This document shows, piece after piece, positions 1 to 13,700 of a DNA stretch of 64,000 nucleotides. Numbering within the stretch: the stretch's first letter is position 1; each line of letters opens with the position of its first letter. The notes below the pieces were generated by a model, which did no database searches, was not told the origin of the DNA, and worked only from the letters and a program-made list of their open reading frames with translations. The position numbers and the translations under genes were made by a program. This DNA comes from Melanocharis versteri (lineage: Eukaryota; Chordata; Aves; Passeriformes; Melanocharitidae): assembly GCA_013397845.1 (NCBI GenBank), contig VZTG01010322.1, positions 1,287,246 through 1,351,245 of the forward strand. The letters are read 5' to 3'.

Positions 1-3000
1 TTCATAAAAGGCTTTTTTTTCTGAGGGGGTGGGGTGTTAACTGGGTGCTCTGGAAATGCTTCAGTCTTTCACAATAATTCTGTGAATGTTCCTGGATCAG
101 TGCTTAATTTCTGATTTCTTATTTATTCCTTTCCTTCCTTCTGCTTGGCAGGATGTGGTACTTTGGCTTCTTCTCACAGCTTGTAGCATAATCTGTGTAA
201 TGTATTGAATATTTTTGTGGCCTTTTAGTCTGTTTCCTACTTAGGTTGTTTTACAGTGAAAGTTACATTTGATTATATGTATTTTTGCCTTAAATTATCT
301 GTTTCAGTTTAATTGAAAAAGCTGCAAATGACAATTGAGTAATTGGATTACACAGGATGCTTAATGTCTCAAGAATTGAAATTCACTTTAAAAATACTTT
401 TTTTTAGCTACCTGCCACCTTTTGCTATAACTATTGTAATGCTCTTTCTAATGTAGTCATGGAACTTGAAGGAAAAGTTGTGTTGACTGTCTGTCAGTAT
501 TTATCCTAATCAAATTATGGAAGGCTGACCTAAGAACTAGGCTGTCTTCAACAAGGTTTAACTTTGAGTCTTGTCCAAAAACAACCTTACAATGAGACTT
601 TTGCACAGAGAAGTGGTTTAAAAATATACCTAAATATCACTAATTTGAGAAAGACATGTAACAGGTTCAGCTCACAATACAAAGTGTTCGCCAGTCTGTT
701 CTGAAAGAAGAGGACTGGTAGTATTGAAGATCTTACACCATCATTGTGTTAGGATGAGTTAAATATAATTTTTTGATGACTCCCTGAAATATCTTTGTTC
801 TTTAAGCATTCATCATGTTGAAATTGGTTGCAAAATCTTAAGCTGAAAATTACATGCTATGCATCTTCATTTCGGAGAAACTGAGTTTGCGGAGGTTGAC
901 AATCTCTCAGTAGCTGTTGTCCTTTAGCAGAGATTGAGAAGCCATTTTTCCTATGCTTTTAAGCATCTTAAGGTCAGTAGCAGCCTACCCGATCTGGTAG
1001 TAAGTGTTCCAACAAATATTATAGTTGACATTTCTGAAATTATTTCACATTTTTGTGTATTGGTGCAACTTTAATTGTTTTTCAATGTCTGTAGTTTAGT
1101 TTCCAATGGAAGGTAAGAAAGAAGGAAAGACAGTATTGAATAGGGTGACTGTTTCTAAAAAAAGCAGTTCAACTGGGTAAAATCAATAATGCATCATACA
1201 GGAAAATTGCCTCAAAGCAATTCGTAGTCATCAAAATTCATGTAACAACATATAAATTTAATTTTGTTTTCGTCTCAAGTGTCCAGGTTATCTTAACACC
1301 CTGAAAATGTGTATGTCAATATTTAGATTTCTATATGAATGCACTCACCAGTAAAGGAGATGTTGCAATCCATGTAACAGTAAGTGGAATGAGCAGTAAC
1401 AAAATGCTAAAACCCAATTCTTAAAAAAAAAGCCCATTGTTTGGGTTTGCATTCTGTGATAACACTTCTTGCAAATGAGAAGCTTGGGTTCATAAAAACT
1501 GATCTACATTGGACTCTGCTTTCTCAATTGTCTTTTTACCACTTAAAATACATTAACAATCAAAAAAATGCAGAAGTAAAATCAGCCACCTTCTATTTGT
1601 TAACAGATGTACCATTAAAAAATTCCTTTGGCTAAAATGTTATTAGAGAGAAGCATTCTTTTAAAATTTTTGCAATAACTAATCAGTGCAATACTCATTT
1701 TTCACACTTTCTAAGATGTAAAAGTCAATGGTTTTTTGTCAGGAAACAAGAGTAACCTTATTTGTATGTACAACTTCCATACTCTGCAATTTGTAGTCCC
1801 TTAATGGAGTTTGGCCCAGAGTAAACTTTTTGCTTAATATCTTGTTACTCTTGTTCTTAATCAACACTTTTGTTTAATTATTTACATCTTTGATCTCGCC
1901 CATTATTCCAATGTTAGTCTTTAACTTTCTTTTGTGTTACGCAAACTTAGGAAAATCATGATAGTAGTGGTCTACTGAGTATGCAGCACTAAATAGTTAT
2001 ACTGAGAAACCATTCTTTATAGAGATTTCAACGTGTTAAGAATAGAGTTTTGCATTTATTTGTTTGTGAAGTTGAAGCAGAGATAATGTTAAATCTTCAG
2101 GCTCTGAATTGATGCCATTCTCAGCTCTAGTGGATCTCCACTGTAGATTGAAAGTAATCACATTAATGTGCGGTAACTGCACATAAATATCAGCAAGGCA
2201 CTTTAATTCTCTGACATCTCTTAAAACACAGTAGAGTTGAGTATCTTACTACAAATTTCTATCTCAGTCTTATGCTTTAAAAGCCATAAAAAACTGGCTT
2301 TGTTAAAGAAGTGTAAAAGAATTCTGTGTCAGATCTTGGCAGTATGCTTAATTGTCTGTTTCCAGGGGTTGGGTCAAGCAGATTTCATTCTGGTTGGGTA
2401 TGGATAAAGGTACATAGACCTGAGTTGCTGGGCATGAAAATTGTCGGTTGTCAATATCTTCTAGATGATCGCTTTAATTTCACATTATAGGGGAGAATAA
2501 AGAAATCTAAATGAGCAATTACAATACTTTGTTACTCTAAAACTTAGATTGCTGTGGAATTCTACAGACTATGTTTCTAAAAAACTGGGGTAGTGTTGAC
2601 CGCAGCCTGTTTGCTGGTCCTTTTCTGGTATACATGCAGTATTGGTTTTGGCTTGCAGGGCTTTTTTGTTCTGGGGGTGAGGGTGCTCTAGAAACATGAG
2701 ATATAACCATTTCTTAAGTCCTTTAGTTCCCTTCTACTTGATATGAGGGCCTAGTGCTGTTTCCTTAGAGGAAAATACCTCAGTCTCATTTCTAGTCTGA
2801 AAGCTGATGTCTTTCAACACCTTGTCTATAAAGCTTACATAGTTCATGGATGCAAGGAGTTGAATTTGATGTTTATGAATTGAATTGTCGGCTTTTATTG
2901 TATCAGAAACTTTTATATGTGTGTTTTCAAATAAACAGTAGATACAGACAAACAAGTACAAAGTTTTTTCACACCCACACCCTACCATTGATTCTTATGT

Positions 3001-6000
3001 AAAAGCATCCCTTTGGGATCTCTGAGAGGCTTACTTTGGATCTTGGAATAATAGTCTCACCCCATGAAAGGTAATTAGAGCTGTGATTTTAATATTAGTA
3101 AGATTAGTAGCCCAAAGTTTTGAGTCATGCGTTAATCCTATGATTAAATATTTTTTTCATTTTCAAACTAAAAGGATGAATTGCGGGCTTCAAATACATT
3201 CTTGCCCAAGAGAGTCCTTATCAGTGGTTTGTTGGTACCTGCAGCTATTTCAGTTGCAGACAATAAGATTATTTTATTTTATTTACTTATTGTCAGAGGC
3301 TAAGTTACAGAATAATTTTAGCATAGCATTGGTTCACAATATAAGCATTTACTATTAAAGAAGATTAAAAGGAACACATTAACAAAATTGATCATGTCGT
3401 CCTGGTTTATATACTGTTACCTGCTTGCAATATTAATACATTAATATTTGGAGTAATAAAAAAATATTATTATTTGAACCTGCTAAAGTAACCAGCCTTG
3501 ACACTTAACACTAGTTAAATTTATTCTTTGAGATAATTATTTTGCTTATGAACACTCCAACAAGAAGACAGTAGTTAGTGACAGCAACTAAGATGTAGAA
3601 GATGTGTTGGAATGTTTAGCAAAACATTGTTATAACGATGGAAACAGCACTGACAGAAAATTCCTTGCTGCCTTCGAAGACGCTCTCAATATGATGCACT
3701 TTAAAAAAACCCCGAAGTTTAATATTTTGTTGTAATACTTTTAATATGTAGGAGGAACTGTCTTGCATATAGTTTAGGTGGTACTAATTACTATTAAAAA
3801 GTCACGTTCTTTTGACCATAATGAAGAGAGAGCTACTCCGTGTGTCCATGTAAGTGTTGCCTTTATTGAGGACTCAACTCAAATAGTGAATCCCTTTCAA
3901 AGATAATGGAACAAGTTGTTGTAAGTTAGGAAGAAATTGTCCAGAGATACTATGGTGAGAAAAATGTGAGTTTTTTCTTCTCTGCGTGGAGAGTTACACA
4001 GAAGTAGAGCAGAGAGAGGATGGGCTGTTTCAGTTCTCCTGTGCAATGTGTTAGATCAGCCTCATAGCACTGTCTGTCAGTCACCTGTATGTAGCTTCTC
4101 TCACAGGAAAACCAAAACAACTTATTTCTCTCCATTCTCCACCTGGGTAGCTCACAGATATGAACTTGGCTTTTCAGTCATAGAGGTGGGACCTATGACA
4201 CATAATGTTTTATTGCATCAAGGTGCACATGCCAACAGTGCACCTTGCAGATGTCAGTCTGCTTGGAATCCATTGGGAAAACAGTATCAAAGCTCTGGAA
4301 GTCACTCTCCTTGCTACGGTCATGAAAGTCACTAGCTACTCCTGCTGGCTAACACCAACACAAACTTTCAAAACTCATGTTCTGAACTCAGGCAGAAGAG
4401 AAAAGAAGGTCTTGGGGATGAGCAGGATGTTTAGGCAGGATCCCAAATTAAATAAAGGGAGAGTTGTTCGGTGTTTTTGAATCTTAAGTTCTTGCTTTAT
4501 GACTGTCAGCACAAGTGGTATTCCTTCCCAAGGAATGCAGATTGTTTCAAATAGCGCTGGAAGTCCACTCCTTGATTGTTAATAATTAAATAGAGTCTCC
4601 ATAACCATGTTGTGAACTTTCCTCTTGAATTTAAACAGCCAAATACTAATCTTACCATATCTTATTGGAAAATTACTGCTTTCTATAGTTTCTCTGCTGG
4701 CTTCAAGAATGAAAAATCTGAGATTTGTAAAATAAATCTCCATCAAAGGCATGACCCTTAGCGATAAGGAAGAAATGAGCTCAAACCTACCTGTAGGGTT
4801 GGTTTTTGTTCTTGATGCTCCTGAATGTCCTGAGAAGAATCTGCCCCTTATAAGTCTTTGGGAGACTTCACTTGACCTATTTTGTCCATCTGTAGAGCAG
4901 TTTTGTTCTTCTGGTCCCAGGTAGTCCTTGGCTTCCAGTTTTACCTTCCTGTCCCTGAGGGCTGTAGGGAGTACGGAAAACACTGTTCAAGACTTCTCAC
5001 TGTTTCTCCACTCCCCTTAATAGAAGGAACTGTAGAAGCCCTGATGCAGCGATGCAGAGAACACTCTCTTCTCCCATAGTATGCATGAGAGAATGTGACC
5101 AATGGACAAGAAAATACAGCTAATTCCGTCAGCTATAATAACCACCTTTCTGCAAGGTAAAGAACCGGCCTTGTATCTGCCCCATGTCAATGCTCTTAGG
5201 TTACTCATTAGCCTTCCAGACACAAGGCAGTAGTTTCTAGGTGAATATTCTCAGGTGTTTTCCTTTCATGCAGACTCAGCTGAAAAAAGACAGCACCAAC
5301 TTCCTTAAATTCAATAAGAAGCTTAAAAAAACCCACCTCATGGTACTGTTTTAAAATCTAGCAGTGGTTCTGAGTAAGCAGTTGAGATTTTTGAGTAGGT
5401 GCTCAAACATACTAAGAAAGTGAAGTCAGTGTGTTGGTTTCAACAGATGAAACAAAAACCCCATACATGTCCCATTTCATGGGGTATATTCTTTTTGAAG
5501 TTCTTCATAGGAGTATTTAAGAATACTTGTGAGAGCAGTTGGATAATGTGAACATGGGGTAGATTTCAGAAAGTTAGATCTCACTAAAGTAACAGATGTT
5601 TATTTAGCTTTAAGTTTTTTCAGTGAGCTTTATTCTTTATGGTGAAAGTAATAATTTTGTTCTGTATCTACGAATTGCAATCAGATTTCCTATTGAAGAG
5701 ATTTTAGTTTAATGTGTAAGTAGTGGTATTTAGAGTGGTGTTGGAGCGGGTATTATTTTAGTAATATTCTTTCAAGTCTTTTTGACTTCTATGCAGTACA
5801 AAAAAAAAGTTAAATAGGTTAAACCCACTGATTCTCAGAACTTTAAATGGGCAAATATCTTAAGTATCCAAAAATAATAAGATCTAACATGCAAGTTCTA
5901 GAGGGAAAGAAGCTCTCAAGCTGAAGAAAGTTATTTAGTTCTTTGTGCAATTTAATTTGTAAAGTTTCTTTAATGCGGGTCTTCAGTTCATGTTATTTTG

Positions 6001-7605
6001 TGTTGTGCTACACTTGTATAAAAACAACCCTCTGTTACTCTTAAAAGTATTTAAGAAATTGAAATGTTCAAATTATTCAAATTCATTTTTCATTTCTCCT
6101 TCTCACCTTTTGGATTTTTTTAAGTGATAGGTAGGATATTTCCGTGTTGTTTCCTCTGTCATAAATTCCCTAATCTGTATCATAATTGAGTTAAATATTG
6201 CTAAAATGTCTTTCAGAATCACAGAAAGTTAAAATACAGTTTAGGTTGTGTCTTGGTCATCTTTGGGGATGGAAATAGCATACTGAATAGAATTCTTGTA
6301 AAATGAAAAAAAAAGCTTGTCAGGAGTTGACTAGCTTAGACAATGCTCTAAAATGGAGTATTGTTCTATGTTTAATATAAACATAGCTCCTGCTGCTTAG
6401 GAAAATGCAAGGTGAGCAGTGAGGATGTTGTCAGTGGTGTCTCCACAAGTCCACAAGAGCATCATGATTAGATCACTTTGAATGTCTGCAAGAAGAAATT
6501 GGCACCTCCCTGCAAAGTCATTCCAAACAACCACAGATTTTTCCAGGTTTTGTATAATCTCTCCTACTAACATTAGATGTATTTCCCACTGTCATCTGCT
6601 TATTTGTCTCAACATAATAACTCAGAAAAAGTCTTTCTGTTGAAAATGGCTCCAAAGTACACAGCAGGTGTGTGAGTTAATCTCCAGATTACTTGCCCAT
6701 GTGTTTTTTCAGTCACTGAGATTCTTGTTCTTTTTTTCCTGACCTCCCAGTGTGATGTTTCTGTCCCTAAGATATTAAATCACCTAAAAACTGTCTGGCT
6801 TCCAAATTCAGTTGGAGTAAAAGCTCACATCAACAAGGTCAAGGGAAAGGACTTCCAGACGATGTTTTAGAAACATTTGTTTCTTTTGGGAAAGAATACC
6901 CTGAGCTTTGTAGGCATATTTATAAAGGAGGAGGTCTTCGCTATGAAGATCCTTATATTTTCTCACCGTGTTTTACACAATATTTTCTTTGTAATTTTTT
7001 CCTTTAAGGGATTTTAATTGCTCCAAAAAGAAAATTCAGCTTCAGAGATTGCTTCTGTATGGAAAAAAAAAAAATCACAGAACCTTTACAAAAATCAAAT
7101 AATTCTCAGTCAACACAAAATCTGTGTGCAGTCACCTTTACCAATGTATGTTTCTCAATGCTTATTTTTTCAAACTTGTGCACAAAACTGTGTGGATGCT
7201 TAATTGGAAATTTTAATCTTTAACTCGGTGGCATTTTTTCATAGGATCTTTGTTCCATAGATGTCTGTGGAGCTTCAGTAGGTAGTGAAAACAATTGAAA
7301 CCATGATTGTCCTCTAATTCTGGTTACAGGTGACCTGCATATGTTAATTGTAATCTTTGCAGAGCTTTTCATTTTCTGTGCTGGTTCTCCCCTGATTTTT
7401 CCTAGCAGGAAAATAATTCTAACTTTTGTAGACCTTCACTTTCCTCAGGTCACTTAATAAGACATCACAACTCCAAAGTATCTTTTCTAACTGTTTTGAT
7501 GTTATGTGATACTAGATTTATCTTCTTAGTTTCTTTTGCTGTTAATTAATGTATGCCCAAAGCAATTTTACTTTGTTTGGTTTTCCCCTACCCACAACTT
7601 TTTAG
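1..7605 (+). other. RELCH intron (3' part), no exon recognised
   Basis: This AT-rich stretch precedes the first recognisable RELCH exon. I read the possible reading frames and found nothing resembling the preceding RELCH residues. The short open frames, all under 135 codons, lack splice context or any recognisable family. I see no clear interspersed repeat or RNA gene. It is best taken as one long intron, though a very short upstream exon could have been missed. Confidence 0.6.
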
Positions 7606-7718
7606 GAATTGATCCCACTCATACTGTGTACAGCCTGCCTCCATCCTGAACCCAAAGAGAGAGATCAGCTTCTGCACATACTGTTCAATTTGATCAAACG
7701 ACCAGACGATGAGCAAAG
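7606..7718 (+). CDS. RELCH: RELCH coding exon, HEAT region (ELIPLILCTACLHPEP...)
   Basis: This 113-nt exon starts in phase 0 after the acceptor ctttttag and ends in phase 2 at the donor AG|gtgtgt. It encodes ELIPLILCTACLHPEPKERD followed by QLLHILFNLIKRPDDEQ, with the next R codon split across the intron. It is amphipathic helical HEAT-like sequence. It is the first RELCH exon I can identify in the window. The donor is weak by consensus (gtgtgt), but the protein join to the next exon is exact. Confidence 0.93.
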
Positions 7719-10700
7719 GTGTGTTTGCGCTTGTGTGGTACGGGACAAGCAGGAGCTTTTTTGTCTGTCCAAGCAGCAGAACTAATAGAAATTGGATATT
7801 ATTGGGTGATATTAAACAAGTTTTGTTTAAGCTGGTATTTTGCTTGTATAGTGTTGACAAATTTATGCCAACTTCAGGACTTTCCATTTCCATGACCTGT
7901 ACTTCCTAGCTGCTGAAATGTAAGAATGTGCTTGTAAGCTACAGTGTAACATTTCAGTTCCTTTTTTTGTTTAAAGATGAACTTAAACTGTTTTGTTAAA
8001 GTTATCTTTAACATCATAATTCTTAGCACCGGTTGATGTAGAAATCAAAACAGTGTTTTTTTTAAACCTGTCTTAGTGTGTCATAGTGATCTACATGTTT
8101 GTTAAGATAACCACCACATTTCTATGGGGAAAATAGTGCTCTTTCTACATATGGCTCATTACTTATGGTAGCAATAAAAAATTCAGAAGAATGTAGCAGT
8201 GATCTAGGTCTGACAAGCGTTAAGAACTTAGCTGCATTTTGGTTAAGCTTGTGAAACAAATTACACCTTTTGTTCTGTAAATTTAATTCTTCCCTGATGC
8301 TCAGGAAATCTGACTTTGTACTGATCTTGATGAAAATATCCTTAAGGTTGAAAGACAATACCCAAGCTGATATGTTTCTTTCTCTTAACTATGGAAAGAT
8401 TTTTCATGTCTGATCTGTAACTCTTCCATTATTTTCATTAGAGATGTTTTGTAAAGCATCTGTGTCTGTTGTTGCTTTAGGCTGTCTTCAGACAAAATAG
8501 GCTTTATGAAATAGGTGGAAAGCATTTCTTTTGGAGATTCTCTAAAAACAAAGTGTTCAGGCATCTTTCTTAACTGTTCCCATGGTAAAATCTAGAGATT
8601 AGGTATAATTGAAAGCTATGGTTTTGGAGACAAAAAAATACTTGAATAAACAAAAGCAACTTGTAGTGTAGTGGCACCATGCAGATTGCAATTACAAAGA
8701 GATGCAGTCCTGGTTCTACTTCAGAGTCATTAGAAATCTTCTTCTGAATGTGGATTGAGAAGCTAAAATAATTTGTGATTGAAGGGGAAGGAAATTACAT
8801 CTTGCTTGGGGTCTCTTGTGGTTAATTTGTTACAGGACTGGTGGCCTATCGAGTAGACTTTTCATATCCTCCTTTAGGTGCGTTAGGTATGTCTTTTCCA
8901 GCAGTTAAGAAAGAAGAAAAAGCTTTTTTTCCTTGAATTTGGTCATTTTTCGTTGTGAATTAGAGATTTATATATAAAAATAACTTGTTTTCATCAGAAA
9001 TCTGGGAAAAATAATCTGCCATAAACTGCAGGACAGAACATGCTATAGAACATAATATACATTTGCACACATAGAAATAATAATTGCTTTTAAAGGTGCC
9101 ATAACCTGATGGAAAACCAGTTAAGATTCCATCAAATGAAAGAGAATCTGAATACTAATTAAATAGAAAATACTTATTCAGAATTTCAAGGGAGAGGTTA
9201 TATTTATAGATTTGTATGGAAGTGTATTATGCATGCTTTGTTTTTATCTAAATACATTTAAATAATATTTTAGCAGTCTTGTGCATTATGAAGTGAGCAA
9301 AGACATTCAAGTTTAGTCACTGGAACAATGATGTTAATTATCTCTTGTTACTTTTTTACCTTCTGCTGTACTGTACAGGCCTACTACATTATATCTTGAT
9401 CTAGCAGCTGGTTAGTTGACATTTTTAATTTCCCTAAATGCCAGAGACTGAAATGTGACATTGCATTTCTAAGAATGAACCCGTTAAAAGAAGTATTTTG
9501 TTTTACAAGGTCAAATATCTGAAGTTTGGTAACAATTATGTGGAAAGCTGGATTATACCTCTTGCCCATGGGAAATGCTTTTTGGTGATTGGCATATTTC
9601 TGTAGTCTTGTACACTAACATTATATTTAACAAGGCCACTTTTATCCTCAAAGCTTTGCTCACTAATGTCCCATTCAACTTTCAAAAATGCCTATCAAAT
9701 TCTCTTCTGAAAAGGAACAAAAGTGTGTTCACATAAATTCCTTTTTGTACAATTATGTTAGTTTTGGAGGCTAGGAGCTATGAAGAAGTGAGATTAATGT
9801 TTGGCTCTAATAGGACAAGATTAACGCCTTGTTTCAATCACCTCTTATTGAGATCCTTACAACTTTCCTTTCTCTGAAATGCTGACTGTTGTCATATACT
9901 GTTAAAATGGTTGCAGTAAAATATTTAAAACCTTATTTTAAAATATTTTTGAAATATCTTCAAATTTTCATCTCTGTAGGCAGGGCAAAAGGAAATGTGA
10001 CTTAATTCTGAGATTTCATGGATCTTTTTTTAAACAATTTGCTTTAAGAAAAAATACTTTGTTTTATCCCATTTCTAATACAGAAAATTTCAAGTGATTA
10101 CCGTGTTCTGATATTTTCTAATATCTTAAAAATGTATATTCTGTTGCCCAGTTCTGTGATTAGGTGCAATGTATAGAACCAAAGACAGAACTCAGCTGCC
10201 TATTTTGTTTGCAGTAGAACTCAGAATTACCACAGGCTTTTATCTCCATATTGCTATCTGTTGTTGATTTCTTGAGTCTTATCTAACCATTTTTGTTTTC
10301 TCCTTACTTTTTACATTGATCAAAGGCCTAGTTCTCTGAATGTCATAGAGAGGTAAAAAACCTAAACATACACAGCACAAAACGAAAGAGCTTGCTCTGA
10401 TTGTTGGCCTAAAGAATTCTGGCATAAAAAGAAACCCTTTTGATAGGATCTTACTTCTAAAAAAATTCTTAAAGTGAATGAGTCTTTTTTTGGTAGAGTA
10501 TGTTCTCTAAGGAGTTAAAAAAATAACCAGCAGAATCTCTGCCTTTCAACCTTAAGGGGATTCTATTGGTACAGAAAATATTTAGGAGTCTAGGCATGAC
10601 ATTAAAATGGTAACAAATTAATTCTGGGTTACATTTCACAGAGTAATAATAATAAATTCTGAGTAGTATCCTACTCTTACTGAGGAGGTGATAAAATTGA

Positions 10701-13700
10701 GTCTCATGTCCACACATTATCATTTGACACTGTGTATTTAAGAGTTCATGTAAGCACTAAAAGTAAATAGAACTGGTGGATTGCATGCAAAGTTGGTATT
10801 ATTCCAATCCTATCAACAGGAGAAATAGAAGTAAAAACATCTTTGCAAAGCAGACACTCATTAAATAAAATATCAGAAATGACATTTAAGTACAATCTTA
10901 CTGAAATTTTAAATATACCTCTGTGCCTATGAAATTGATGGAACGATGGCAATTTCTTGCAAACTTTAATGAAAGATAAAAAATATGAGACTATGAATAC
11001 AAATAACAGGTGATCGTAGATACTACTGGTTGATTACTTGCTTTCATTTTTAGTGGGCTTTAGAAGATTTCGCACAAGAGTGAAGTCCAATATTTTGTGA
11101 GATGACAGTAACTTGCATGTTAGAATGTTGCAAAACTATGTCATAAAAGAAATAAGCTGCTTGCTCTGAAGAACGTTCATTAAATCTCACAAATGCTTCT
11201 AAATAAAATCAATTTACTTCAGTAAAATACTGATAGTATGGTAGGATTAGGTAATTTAGATCCTTTTGCTGCATGACAGTATTCAGTACTAAGAATTAAA
11301 TGAGAGATTTAGTCAGAGACTCCCAATCTCAGATGTTAGAAAGTCAGAAATACCCAAATCAGAGATTCTCAGACTGATTTATGGAGTTGAGAATCTGCAA
11401 GATTTTGGAAAAGGCATTTTGAATATAAAACAAGGTAAAATCATAGAATAGTTTGGGTTGGAAGGGACGTTTGAAGGTCATGTAAGCAAATCTCCACCCT
11501 GCAGTGAGCAGAGATAATAGTGGCTTTCAATTTAATATTTAGTCTTTAAGTCAGTGTGGATGGTGTGAAATCTTGACTGCAGACAACTACCTATTGCCTG
11601 TCAGCATGTGCTTTTCCTAACATAAAGAATATATGTTATATATTATAAAACTTTATAAACAGATTAAAGCTTTAAATTTGTGTTTTCAGACAGATGATAC
11701 TGACTGGGTGCGTGGCATTTGCCCGACATGTTGGACCAACACGTGTAGAAGCTGAACTTTTACCACAGTGTTGGGAGCAGGTAACTGATTATTGTTTGCT
11801 TTACACTCCAAAATTAGTTAAAAGTTCATAAATTTGAGTTTTATTTGTTTGAGGGGGAGGTTTTGGGTTTGATTTTCATTGATTGGCAGTTCAAAACATT
11901 TTCCGAAAAGATATTGGGATGTTCTTTGCTCTCATCATATATATTTTTATCTAACATTAAAAACATCTCAGAAGCTGAAAGCTTATTAAAGACTATCTGG
12001 AGATTCTAGTTACCTGCTTGTACCTGAATGAGCTTGTTATATTGAAGTGTAGATAAGCACATGTTCATCATCATTGTTGTCTAACCTATTGCCAGGTAGG
12101 TACCTTTATAATTTTTACTGTACCTTCCAGCCTGTTGGAAATCCATTTTCATTCAAAAATTTTATTTGCTGATTTTTTTAATGTTGTATTAAGTCCCTGG
12201 AGCAGTGCCCACGCTTCAGCTAGTTTAAATTCTTAAACAGAAAGTCAAAGACTAAAGTAGTCATAAGCAAGTCTCTCATAGATGGGCGCCTGTGAGATTA
12301 GCCTGAAGTTTACATGTCACTTGTAGAATCACAGTGATCTTTTCCACAGATACTCCAAATTAATAAAAATAACTGAACAATGAAACTGGAATGTTTTTAC
12401 TGTTTCATCTGAAGCATAGAAGCAGCACATGAGCTCAGGTGAAAATGTGCTGTATTTTCCTACCACAGTAAAGGAAAGGGAGTTCATCATTGCCTGAAAA
12501 GACAACGAATAACTAAGGCATGACGGAGTGGGAATGCCTGCTTTGATGGCAGAGTCTTTCTGGTCTGGTAGTTTTCTACTCTTCCTTGCATAACACAGCA
12601 ATCTGTGTTTCACAATGAAGTCTAAGCTTTAATAGCCTTAATGCTTTCTGACAGTAGAGTACGAATTATATGCAGCATTTGTGCTTGTTGTGAATGCCTT
12701 ATGTATCTGTTGATTAAGTGAAGGTCTCATGACAGTAGTAGCTTGAAAAGAGCCATACAAAGAATTCTGTAAGCAACATTTTGCTTTCTTAGTCCTAATG
12801 AAATTTAAACTGTGCTTGAAAAAAACTATCTCACCTCAGTAAGAGCACATTTTTCTCATCCACTTCTTGCTAATTGCTGATGCACAAGAGAAACGAGTCC
12901 AACCGTAACAGTCCAGCAAATCCAACTGCCAAGTCATATGTCATAGTGAACTTACTGAGTGCAGTTTGCCAGACTTTGTTTGCAGTACTGGAACCAGGTC
13001 ATTGTTTTCTCCAGAGAAATACCAGCTGAATCTTACTGTCACAAGTCTTGAGTTTGTAGAAGGAACTCTAGAATAGACATAATTTTCTACTTTTTGCAGT
13101 AGATGTGTAAATCATGAAAAGGATTCATGCTCTTGGTCTCCAACCAAAATCTGTTCACAGATGCAAAGGACTGGGCCCTCAAAAAATTCATCATTTTCAT
13201 TGATACCTTCTGGAGCTCAGAGTTATCAGGCTAGTCTTTGTAAACTCTCTACGTGCTCTTTTGCAGGTTAAATTTGATAACTGACTCAGTTTAGTTGAAG
13301 GCTCTGTTGATGATGAAAGTGTCACTCAAAACTAGTGGCCAGTTATTGGCTTCCAAAATTGGAGTACTGCTTATTAAAGACAAAAGGAAAATAAATTGTA
13401 ATAAGTATTTTAGTTACATTTGGTTTCCACGGGCTACTCATCTTCCCTGAACACAAACCTGACAGAAATTTGAGTCTTTTTTCCTCCAGTATGTCTTTGC
13501 AATATCAGGGGTGATATTTATATTGCCATGCCAGACCACCTAAACCAGCTGAAACTAGTCATTGCTGTTTTCCTCAGGTAGGCAGAGTTCCAGAAGATGG
13601 TGGGTGTCTCTGTTGCCAGTGGGGAATTTACATTTGAAAAGATGGCACATAAGTCAAAGATTTTACAGAATAATAAAAAAGTTAGGGTTGGAAGGGACCT

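Noticed and set aside
4048..5079. Cluster of open frames in the first RELCH intron
   Set aside because: Frames overlap on both strands, have no family motif and do not fit the residues expected before the first RELCH exon.
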